A stretch of 64,000 nt of DNA from Linum tenue (lineage: Eukaryota > Streptophyta > Magnoliopsida > Malpighiales > Linaceae). The stretch covers positions 28,103,811 through 28,167,810 of the forward strand of contig CAMGYJ010000003.1 of assembly GCA_946122785.1 (NCBI GenBank), in the 5' to 3' direction. The notes beneath the pieces are model-generated. The model did not search any database. It worked only from the letters and a program-made list of their open reading frames with translations, and was not told where the DNA came from. The position numbers were made by a program, and so were the translations under genes. Positions within the stretch are counted from its first letter, which is position 1; the number at the start of each line of letters is the position of its first letter. Shown piece after piece: positions 1 to 9,369 of this stretch.

Positions 1-240
1 ACCCAAATCATGAGATTTGTTTAATCTTAAAATGAAAATCAACAATAATTTCGACGAATCAGAACCGTTGATTTTTATTTCAATATTAAATGAATATTAT
101 GCTTTGGGTTAGTGAATTGCGGACTGAGGTTCACCCATTGGGGTTATAGTATCATGCCCCAAACTCCGGTTAATTTATTGTCTAAATAGAAAAACGCGTA
201 CGGTAGTCTAAGGTACGTCTGGGCGTACGCTAGCCTTTGC
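1..240. other. Unassigned AT-rich sequence with a terminal-type hairpin
   Basis: No gene is recognisable. An inverted pair GCGTACG (196-202) and CGTACGC (224-230) could form a hairpin. It may be the edge of an element like the palindrome-tipped ones further right, but the other end is not in the window. Confidence 0.3.
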
Positions 241-254
241 TATATATATATAAA

Positions 255-950
255 TATGATGGCGTATTCGGTGCACCCACTTTTTCGGGTGCACTCAGTG
301 CACCCGCCTCATAATTGTCATTCTGAGCATGCGATTCATGTCAAAACGGTATCAATTGTTGCTTATGATATTATGAACAAGAAGCACATAAATTTGAAAA
401 AAAATCATTCAAAATTTACTTTAATTTGAACGATTTAGAATTTAGGGATTTAGGGTCTAGGTTTAGGTTTACAATTTGGGATTTTGGGTTGGAATTCAAA
501 ATTGAAGGTTAAGGGGTTAGGGTAATAGATTGATTTGTTATGATTCTATGTTATATATATATATAGGTGACATCTTCGGTGCACTCACTTTTTTGGGTGC
601 ATTCAGTGCACTCGCTTCTTAACCGTCATTTTAAACATGCGATTTATGTCAAAATGATGTCAATCATAACGCACATGAATTTGCACAAAAAACCATTAAA
701 GATTTACTTTAATTTGAACGATTAGAGTTTAGAGATTTAGGATTAGGGTTAGGGTTTATAATTTGGAGTTTACAGATAGAACTCAAAATTGGAGGTCTAG
801 GGCTTAGGGTTATCCACTAATTAGTTGTTAACATATGTTATATCATCATATTACACTAATTCTACATCTTAAAATTCAAAATTCGACACCTTAAGACTAG
901 TTTTTGAGTTGGGTGCATTGAACGCACTCATTTTTGTAAGTGCACCGAAG
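255..950. mobile_element. Two tandem copies of one MITE family
   Basis: Copy 1 starts near 261 and copy 2 spans 574-950. Both begin with a GGTGCAC-type tip and share an interior (GCGATT-ATGTC, TTTACTTTAATTTGAACGAT, degenerate TTTAGGG-like stretches). Copy 2 ends at 940-950 with GTGCACCGAAG, the inverted complement of its start CTTCGGTGCAC, so it has terminal inverted repeats. TA microsatellites flank each copy. Copy 1 lacks an obvious right end. There is no coding capacity. Confidence 0.65.
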
Positions 951-968
951 TAGTCATCATATATATAT

Positions 969-1220
969 ATGCTCCTGGAGCATACTATGCTCCATGTACT
1001 CATAGTGAAATATCTCTATCTAGACCGTGTATTAAACAGCGTTTGGGGTATGATACTATACCCTAACCTCAAATGGATAAACCCCAGGCCCCGATTTTCT
1101 AATCCCAAACCCATATTTCAATTTAAGAGAAAAGAAGAGTTGACCGTTGAGATTGGCCGGAGCTAATCCATGTAAATCTAACGGTCAGATCATCTGGAGC
1201 ATACTATGCTCCTGGAGCAT
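969..1220. mobile_element. MITE with palindromic terminal repeats
   Basis: ATGCTCCTGGAGCAT occurs at 969-983 and again at 1206-1220. It is a 7-bp-arm palindrome, and it is followed or preceded by a second palindrome, GGAGCATACTATGCTCC, so each terminus is a compound hairpin. The 252 bp unit sits in a TA microsatellite and has no coding capacity. Confidence 0.65.
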
Positions 1221-1221
1221 A

Positions 1222-1263
1222 CCAATCGTCTCCATATATATATATATATATGGAGACGATTGG
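1222..1263. repeat. 42 bp perfect palindrome centred on a TA repeat
   Basis: The arms CCAATCGTCTCCA and TGGAGACGATTGG flank an (AT)n core, giving a perfect inverted repeat directly next to the MITE at 969-1220. It could be a cruciform-forming site or the fused ends of an excised element. Confidence 0.7.
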
Positions 1264-1399
1264 GAGCATATATATATATATATATCAAAATTTATGAGTA
1301 TGAAAATAATAAAAAAACAACATTGTTTATTTTAGATAAAAAGAAAAGAAAAGAAAGGATAGAGAATGTCCATGTCATATTGTCATTACCAAGAATCAA

Positions 1400-2180
1400 T
1401 CCTCATAATCATTTTTGGATGAAGTATCTGGCTCACATGGTTATCCATCCATTAGTAATTAAATATGGACACTTACTTTTAAGTGGGTCCAGAAAATTCA
1501 GATCTAATGGTGGAGAATTAAATTGATTTAATTTTTCACTTGTTTTCTTAATTGGCTCATATATTTTTTGTTCCCGGATTTCAATTTTTTTTTTCACAGA
1601 TGGAACGAGTTTGTTGTGATCTACAAAATGAGATCCATTGTCAATAATTTTTTAGGAAAAAATATTTCATGCCTCTCGTTACCAACTGCATACCATATGG
1701 TATTTTTTCATTTTTAAGTCATTTTTCAAAATTTTTGCACAGAAGAAACGAGTTCATCATGATCTATTGGATCTACAAGTTTTTGGGTGAACAAAATACA
1801 TGACCAAAAAATATCACACAATACCACACTGGTACGGGGTGGTATCTTGTGGTACACAATGTTAAAATTCGTAAATGACACTCCTACCATCATGTATTCA
1901 ACCATCTTACAATCTTGGTATGTTCATACCGTCATAGTACGCTTTATACCATATGGTATGCTCTTATTTCAATATCAGTCAATACCATATGGTATAGACT
2001 GGTACAAAATGGCTCGATTTTTTTTTGTTCAAAAAATATATCAAGTGGATATCATTTTGAAGAGCACAATTAATCTGATCTAACTGTGCAAAAAAAAATT
2101 CTGACTTAAAATGAGTGAGAAATCCTTCGTTAAAAATTAAGGGGAAAAAATTAAAGACTTTACAGGAAAGTGAAGGGGTG
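1400..2180. mobile_element. Foldback MITE, palindromic-word family, copy A
   Basis: This is the reverse complement of the repeat at 28432-29045. Shared landmarks are the CAGA-GGAACGAGTT arm (about 1597 and 1738), GATCTATTGGATCTACAA, and the interior palindrome ATACCATATGGTAT at about 1690, 1948 and 1981. A second arm in inverted orientation lies at about 2040-2110, so the unit folds back on itself. No coding sequence is evident. Confidence 0.55.
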
Positions 2181-2439
2181 CTGATGTGACGGATGGTGAT
2201 TGGATTATGCATAGTTATGCACCACAAGGTTATTGATGGGATCCGCTCCCGTCTCATATGGTTTGTGAGGTGGATATTGAACATAACATGGCTCAATATC
2301 CTCCACTTGGTTACCGAGTTTCCTCATTATTTCATGATGGCATGCAATCGTGTGGCGCCTTGCCTCCGCTTCCCTTTGAAGCCTCTGGTTGTGAATGTTT
2401 TTGCCTCTCTCTATGGTTGTGATGCGAGTTCGTGCTAGT
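2181..2439. other. Unassigned sequence
   Basis: An 81-codon open frame on the plus strand shows no recognisable motif. The stretch lies between a foldback MITE and the Athila-like LTR remnant and may be truncated LTR sequence. Confidence 0.2.
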
Positions 2440-3017
2440 TTAACGAGTTGTATAAATCCTTATCAAATTCTTAGGATTTCTATTTTAATCTATGAGACAG
2501 ATATCTTAATATGTTAATATAACATCGTCAATTGGAATTAGGGAATCGATTGTACGCGAGTGAATTGATGCATTGCTTTTCACCAAATTTCGGTATTATA
2601 GAGGGGACTAATTTGCATTGCCTTGGTATTCTATCTCATGTAGAGGATAGTGTCCATTAGAGGAGTCTATTCAAGAGGGTGGTGTCTGCTATAACCGATA
2701 TTCAAGGCTAATCAAGGATTATCCACAGTATAAACATCGAGTGAAACAAATTACGGAATCAATGGCTATTAATCTGGCTAGAGACTAGGGAGAATCAATA
2801 CCTAGATGACCTTTTTATAACTGAAACTTGAATAAATTTCTCACTGCTTTCTTAGTTTTTAATTACTACCACTCAAATATGATTGCTAGATAACATATTA
2901 ATACTTAGTAAATACATAAAGAGACCCGACGTTTATAATTAAACTTACGTCCATTATACTTCATCCTTATCATTGGTTGCACTTGGCCATTGATTGGATT
3001 TGTAGTTTAGTGAGTCA
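2440..3017 (+). mobile_element. Athila-like LTR, 3' part
   Basis: The segment parallels 7320-7996 and the end of the solo LTR at 26273-27719 in order of landmarks: a GATCGATTG-like word, GGGA-AATCAATACC, GCTAGATAA, an AAACTTAC-like word, CACTTGGCCATTGATT, and a final AGTCA. It ends at 3017, directly before a decayed primer binding site. The left part of the LTR is missing or replaced. Confidence 0.55.
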
Positions 3018-3023
3018 AGTTTT

Positions 3024-3041
3024 TGACGTTATTACCAGGGA
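3024..3041 (+). other. Decayed primer binding site of the Athila-like element
   Basis: TGACGTTATTACCAGGGA matches 12 of 18 positions of the tRNA-Asp-type site common in Athila-like elements (TGGCGCCGTTGCCGGGGA). All six mismatches are C-to-T or G-to-A transitions. Confidence 0.5.
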
Positions 3042-3078
3042 ATGATTCTAGATTATTAATAAAGGAATGTATATGTTA

Positions 3079-5930
3079 CTCTTTTTTTTTTTATGAATCC
3101 AAAATTGCACTAAGCGCCAGAAAACCCTAAACTAGTGATCCTCTGAATAGTACTTAGTTACACATTGATAATCTGTAGGAACTAAGTAATAAACCTATCA
3201 AAAACAGGACTAAGGGCAGGGAACTTATAAACTAAGTAGTCCACTTCAGAACAGATCTGTCGTACTAACTGGAGTGGGAAGCAACATGACCATCCCCATA
3301 CCCTCTTCTGCATCACTCCTTCCATACATTGCTGATGGCCAAGCACCGCAATAGTCGACCAACTCTAGGTTCATCACGTTTACCCTTCCAACGCTCAAGT
3401 GCCCAGGAAAATGTGTCTTCCCAGCAACTGAAAATAGGAAGTGACACATTAGCAAAAAGGGCTTGCATAACACATCCAAAATAGGAACAGGCTTCCCGAA
3501 AGCTTCGCGGCGACTACTTTACGATGGTACCAAAGAGATAGCACCTGCTCTCCAAGCCACCTGGGCATAACACACACAGAATAGAAACCGATTTCCCCCA
3601 CAACACAAGCTTATCAACAGTAGAGATTCTGATTCGGGCCCAAATGTACACATTTTAGCCCTCATTTCTTATTCGTTTAACTTAGTATTTCATCGTTCCT
3701 CGGCATATTTCATGCTAGGTTGTGCTTGTTTTGATACATTTCAGGTCCTAGTACGTGTGGAAGGGTCAAGGACGAGTTTTGGGATATTTGGAGGTCAAAA
3801 AGCGCAAAAACTGAAGAAAAGTCCGAAGTCCCGTGACAATTGCCTCGTAACAGTGAACTGAAAGCGTCCCAGGAAACAACCACAGTTCACGGTCGGGCGA
3901 GGCAATTCACGGTCTAGTAAGACCGTGAACTTCGACCATAAACAGTGAACACCGAGGCGTCCAGCGAGGTTCCTGAATTTACTGACGACAAGGCAGTTCA
4001 CGGTTTCTAAGACCGTGAACTGTGGCCATTGACCGTGAACCCAATAAGCAAGGCGGTGCGTTTTGGAGACGACTGAGTTCACGGACGCGTTTAGGTGTTC
4101 ACAGGCATGAACTGGCCTACGCGTCCGTGAACTTGTCACTTTCGGGCAAATATGAAGACAACAGCGGGGAGAGAGAAAGGAGAGCTGGTTTTTGGAGAAG
4201 AAACACTTTCTTTCTCTGGGTTTTCAATCTAAACACCAAAGGGGAGTTCTAGTGAGAGAGAGAAAGAGTGGTAGAGTGATCTTGGAGCATCATTGGAGGC
4301 TTGGGTGGAAGATTCAAGCCTAGAAGAAGAAGAAGATCTTGAGCTCAAATTTGTAATCCTCTCTCTCTCTAGAAACTCACTATGTTCTCTTGGGTGTTGT
4401 AAATCCCTAACTAATACTTTGTAATTATTTGTTTAGATTGAATGATTGTCATTGGGTAGTGATTAATTCAAGGATTGAGGTATTATTCATGTCGATTGTG
4501 CATGCTCGTGCTTAGCAATCTAAGGATTGTGCATGTTTTGTGCTTAGCATCCTTAGGTTTGTGCATTGCGGTGCTCGGCAACACAAGGATTGTGCATAAT
4601 TGTGCTTAGCATCCTTAGGTTTGTGCATGTTGGTGCTAGCAATCTAATTAGCCACTTTAACCTAGGTTAATTTAGGGCAAACCTCAATGTTGAATTAAGC
4701 AAATTGGTTAAGCGTGACTAAGCCGTCCAACCTTGATTTGAGTGAGGGAGTAAGTCAACTACCGATTGTCTAAACCGAGAGGGTCGAGTGACATGGCCTT
4801 TCATGCTTACCTCGGTTTAGCAATTGAGATTGTGGTCTCCGACCACATATGCATCCCTCTGCGGGACGCGGTTACAGTTTGCATCTAGGTTGGCTGTGAT
4901 TAAGCCGCTCAAACTCCGGTTTGAGGGAGAGACCTAGGCAACCACTAGATCCTGAGTGAGAGGATCGATCCCGTGACAAATGGATCGCTAGTTTCTCCTC
5001 CTAGCGGTTCCCCTAGACTTGGTGAGTGGATCGATCTCGTGACAAATCGAACGCTAGTGAATTGATGTCGTGATAGATTGATCACTAGTTGCTCACTCCG
5101 AGGTTCACAACCACCTACGCCTCACGACTTCATTCAATCCAACAAGTCATGGTAACTAGTTAGGGGGAAGCAATTCTTGGGTGAAGCTCCCTTAGTTATG
5201 ATTTTCCTTTATTTACTTTTCTTTGCTTGTTTAGTTTGTAGTTTCATTAGCTCTAAAACCAAAATTTGTTTGCTAGATAACAACCTAAGAGATTGCAATA
5301 GGGGTACATGGATCGGCCAGGGTTGACAATTTAAATACTTGCTCTATACTGCACACGGCTAGAGTTTAAAAACTTGGGCTCTACTCGGGATCAATTTGTG
5401 GTGTAGTTTCGTGCGAGTCAGATTCTGTTCTGAATTATGATCCATGACAGAATGCTATACTTGGGGATAATAGGCTTACCCAAAACAAGCGCTGACCAGC
5501 TCACCTGAGTCGAGGGAGTACGGATACTTAACCAAACTCGTTTAACAGAATAACGAGTCATAGCACAACCATCTGACAGCAGTGTCTCGAAGCTTCAAAA
5601 TGAGCTTCCAAACCCAAGACCTCACCGAGGTAGTAGAAATTTCCCATACAGTCTTGGCCTTGAGTTTGTACATTTTTAATCCATGCTACCCAAATAGAGC
5701 CACTGCAAGCAAGAAAATATCACAAGTGCCTAATAACACAAGCCTTATTCCATACACGAAAATCCTTAAAGGACACCAGTTGGCAATACAAATATGTTCA
5801 TCCAGAACTGAAGGACACTAGAAACAATTGACGAAACAAGCTGAATCCGGCCCGCATAACTGAGCTTCTTGATTGTCAACCTCTAACCCGAAAGGTGATT
5901 CTATCAACCAGCACTTCACAATCAACTAGC
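3079..5930 (-). mobile_element. 5'-truncated L1-type LINE, split by a solo LTR
   Basis: On the minus strand, 5930-5426 and 3629-3095 together encode the end of a plant L1 pol protein. A SWVWKLILKLRD-like stretch is followed by YSVKRVW...ISTVDKLVLWG, the zf-RVT region, then a W-to-VWKE tail. Stops and frame changes are frequent. A T run at about 3080-3091 on the plus strand is the poly(A) tail. AGTAACAT-like words next to the tail and AGTAACAGAT near 5930 may be the target duplication. The solo LTR 3630-5420 with its TSD interrupts the LINE. Confidence 0.65.
3630..5420 (+). mobile_element. Solo LTR (Athila-like) with perfect 5 bp TSD
   Basis: The unit begins TGATTCGGG and ends GAGTCA. GATTC lies on both sides (3625-3629 and 5421-5425). 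Its start and end resemble those of the solo LTR at 26273-27719, with shared words such as GCTAGGTTGTG and ATTTCAGGTCCTAG near the start. No internal domain is present, so it is a solo LTR left by LTR-LTR recombination. At 3840-4140 it carries a cluster of inverted TTCACGG/CCGTGAA words. Confidence 0.8.
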
Positions 5931-6024
5931 ATCTGTTACTTTAGTTTTACTTTTCATGTTATTTTTTACACATTTTTTTGTTTCACGGTTGTTTTGATGT
6001 AGTGTGTGGAAGGTAGTGCATGAC

Positions 6025-6645
6025 TAGGAATGGCAACAAAACCCGAACCTACGGGTACCCTACCCGGTCAACGCAGGTAAAACCCGTGTTGACAGGGTTT
6101 GGGCTGGTTTTGGGTTTTAACTCGTTCACTATTCACTGGGTTAGGTTGGATTTGGGTTTAGGTAAGTATGCTCGCCCCATGGATACCGCCCACATCCATA
6201 TAATTAATTTTCATTGTATATTTTATATTCTAAGCAACTATGTTTGTGGACACATGTCTAATTTTTTCTTTCTAATTGTGTAGAATGAAGTTTATATTAT
6301 CGAGTGGAGAGTGAAGAAGCTTAATTGACAAGGAGGAAGAAGTTTTCAATTAATCATGTTGTTTATGGATAATTTGTGATTTGCCTCAATTTTCTTGAGT
6401 TTTCTAAATTGGTATTAAACAATTTGTATGGTTAATTTGTGATTTTCTTGAATTTTCTAGAATGGTGTTTTATATATGGATAATTTGTATTGAGAGATTG
6501 ATATTTGAATTTTACTTTGATAGGAACTTGTTATTGTAAATTTTTTACGACAAAAACCCATGGGTACCCATGAACCCGCGGATACCCATAGGTTTGGGTT
6601 CAGGTTTGGCAAAACTCGACCCAACCCGACCCATTGTCATCCCTA
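6025..6645. mobile_element. hAT-type MITE with 8 bp TSD
   Basis: The termini are inverted: TAGGAATGGCAAC at the left and TTGTCATCCCTA at the right. The interior is rich in CGGGTACCC and CCCGACCC. The flanks are TGCATGAC (6017-6024) and CGCACGAC (6646-6653), an 8 bp duplication differing by two CpG-type transitions. The interior has no real coding sequence. Confidence 0.75.
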
Positions 6646-7218
6646 CGCACGACCCGTAGCTAAATGAGTGATTAATGCACATTGACCACAACATCAACTG
6701 AATCTTGTGCGTCCTTAAGCAAGAAAGAAATTACAAAAAGCTCTCAAGCTAGCTGCAAATCTGCAACCCTTGCATTCGGAAGCCAAGGTTAGCAGAAGAA
6801 CTTGGTGGTGAGCTGAAAGCTGTGAGGACCATGAGGTACTACCTAAACCTAAAGGTCAACGTCATCAAATCAAGCATCATGCACTCGCCTATAGCAACCA
6901 ACAATTTCGAGATCAAGACCAGTGTTTAAGAAACATGTCCATGCAAATTATTGGGCCAAGTGTATTTTTTCATAGACAACTTAAGCGGCACTGCGCGTTT
7001 TGGAGAAACACGGTAAGAAAAGAAAAAAACGAACATGTTTCTTGCTTGTGTTTTTCCAGATGCGGGATTAAGAGTCATTCTCGAGTTTTGGAAAGGAGAT
7101 CCGATTTTAGGTCTTCTTTTCGCCATTGGAGCTCAATTTCAGTCCCTTGGAGTGAAGATCATCATTAAGAAGTAGATTTCGTATGTTTACATGATGATGA
7201 ATGTTTCTTCCCTAGTTC

Positions 7219-7223
<5 letters not shown>

Positions 7224-7297
<74 letters not shown>

Positions 7298-7298
7298 G
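7224..7298. repeat. Compound (CT)n(TA)n microsatellite
   Basis: About 45 bases of CT repeat run into about 27 bases of TA repeat within the Athila-like LTR. Confidence 0.9.
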
Positions 7299-8029
7299 AA
7301 GTAATCCCTTCTCTCACTTGGTTATGAAGAACCCTAGTTTTGTATGTTAGGAATGATTGTTGTTTGATCTTTGATTTACTAAACTCGATATTATTTATCC
7401 AATTGAAGTTTTATTTATGAAATTGGTTGAGTCTTGATCACACTCTTCAATTGGTGCTTTGATCTAGGAGATGGAATACCTAATTATGATGATAGAGTGC
7501 CTCCAATTGGTAGTAGTGGATCGATTGCACAAATAGTGAATCGATTCGCTACTCTTACTGGTTTTCAATCAAGTAGTGGGATTCTTTGTTGTACTCCATA
7601 GGTATTCTATTTCAGTTGAGGATAATCTCCCTCCGGGTAGTCTATTCAAGAAGGTTTGGTATGCTTTAATCGAGATTCCAAGCTAATTCTAGACTTTTTG
7701 CAGTATAAGTATCGAGTGAAATGAACTAGGTAGTAAACAACATCAACCTAACTAAGGATTAGGGGAAAACATACCCGGTGACTTTCTCATATCCGAATTC
7801 GAATAAATTTCCTTGCTTTGTTTCTTTATCTCTAGTAATCGACATCACGCCATGTTTGCTAGATAATAGGTAATTCACCGAGTAATAATAGACTTAGCGA
7901 CCCTGAGTTGACAATTAAAACTGAACTTACATGATACTACTTCACGGTCTTTGGTGACACTTAGCCATTTATTAGAGTAGTAGTTTTAGCAAGTCATTGG
8001 TCCTACCTGATTCCGCCCAAGCTTTGATT

Positions 8030-8775
8030 CTTCTTGTGGCAAATTTGAGGTGTATACTCCCCACGATAGAAGCTTTATTGATAAAGGAGGTGGGAGTTTT
8101 GGCAAGCTCCCAGTTTATAGGATGGATGCGGAAACTATGAAACATTTGTTCTTTTAGTGCCAGGTAGCTATTGTCCTTTGGGAGGCTTCAAGCGTAAGGC
8201 CTTTCATGTCCGTCATAGGGATGGCGAATGTTGATGTCTTTCTATGGCGTTTTTTGGAATGAGACTCCACGCCAAGTAGGGTGACTCGGGTCATGGCCTT
8301 GCTTTGACGTATATGGAAGGTGCGTAATTGGGTGGTGTTTGACTTTAAATAGGTTAGGATTCATGTTCTGGTTAGGCGATATCAATCCAAAGTGGCTTAG
8401 TGGCTAGCGCTCCCTATCAAGGGGCAGTACAAGGTTTGAAGGTGGGGGTCTAGACATTGTCGCATATCTCTAGTGCTATGTGTTTGATTGACGAGGCTGT
8501 GTGTGCGAGGTCGCACTCTGCAATAGGGATGGTCCTTCGAGATGCAACGGGGGATGTGGTGAGGCTAAGTGGATTGCAGTGTGAAGGGCTTAAAAAACTA
8601 GTCGAGTTGATGCAAGCAAAGAATAGGAGTAGTCCATGATGTGACTAAGAAGTGCCTCTCTTCGTCTTTTGTTACTTTAAGCAGTTTTGATTTTTACGAT
8701 TAGCTTCTCACAAAGTTGTAAATGTTATACTTTAGTTTTCTTGATATATCAAGGAATATTTGCTAAAAAAAAAGT
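8030..8775 (+). mobile_element. LINE 3' fragment: zf-RVT and RNase H-like remnant
   Basis: The plus strand reads ETMKHLFF-stop-CQ...LW, typical of the zf-RVT region, then RIWKVRNWVVFD. A 60-codon frame at 8457-8639 follows with AIGMVLRDATGDVVRL, the RNase H-like domain (RVT_3) of plant LINEs. Stops and frame shifts interrupt it. A run of A at about 8766-8774 marks the tail. It is a dead, 5'-truncated copy. Confidence 0.6.
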
Positions 8776-9369
8776 TTACAAATATAATAACATAAAAGAT
8801 TAACAAATAAAATGAAATTCACCCCACGGGGAAAAACTGCTAAAAGATTTTAGATTTAAATGGTTCGATAATAGAACACAGAAGTGATCGGCGTTAGACT
8901 GTAAGTCAGTAGGTGCAAGTAAAATTTGTTTTGTTTGGGATTTTGAATCTGAATGGACTGTGTGAAAGAATGTATCCAAATAGGGTTTTTTATCATTTGC
9001 TTCAGTTTACCACCTTTCCAGACAGGAAGCTTAACATTACCAACTACCAAACTGACATAATCAAGGAGGAGCGTTGTCAGAATTGTACATAGCACAGAAA
9101 CTAGCCAAACGAAAAATATTGACACTCAGAAACACGAAACTAATTGTCCAGAAAGAGAAAGAGTTGGGTTCAAACCTCAAACTATTGCTGCATAACTTCT
9201 AATCTTCTTCATCACTCCAAAATCTCCACAAGCTACTCGTTTCTTCCTGGATCAATCCCGTCCACCAAATAGGAGCAATCCCTTTGCCCAGTCAAGTCTA
9301 TCCTATCTATTTACAAGGAGCATTGGCCAAGCCTTCCTCTTGTCCTAAACATGATTTGATCTTGTATGG
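8776..9369. other. 3' flank of the DUF632 gene
   Basis: The stretch lies downstream of the stop at 9370 of the minus-strand gene and probably includes its 3' UTR. No polyadenylation signal was picked out with confidence and no other gene is seen. Confidence 0.35.

Larger units (their letters stand above)
5936..7996 (+). mobile_element. Third Athila-like LTR, carrying a hAT MITE
   Basis: After removal of the MITE at 6025-6645, the sequence follows the layout of the other Athila-like LTRs: GTGTGGAAGG near the start, TGGAGTGAAGATCATC at about 7147, GAACCCTAG at about 7328, GCTAGATAATAGG at about 7857, and CACTTAGCCATT with AAGTCA at the end (7996). The left edge is uncertain because the LINE inserted there. 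It may be the 3' LTR partner of 2440-3017. Confidence 0.5.

Noticed and set aside
430..520. Telomere-like TTTAGGG words
   Set aside because: Degenerate and few; part of a MITE interior present in both tandem copies, not a telomeric array.
3246..3430. Open frame on the minus strand preceded by a TTTTCAG acceptor, looking like the last exon of a host gene
   Set aside because: Another frame of the same stretch reads as the W-to-VWKE tail of an L1 zf-RVT region and continues the LINE fragment on both sides of the solo LTR.
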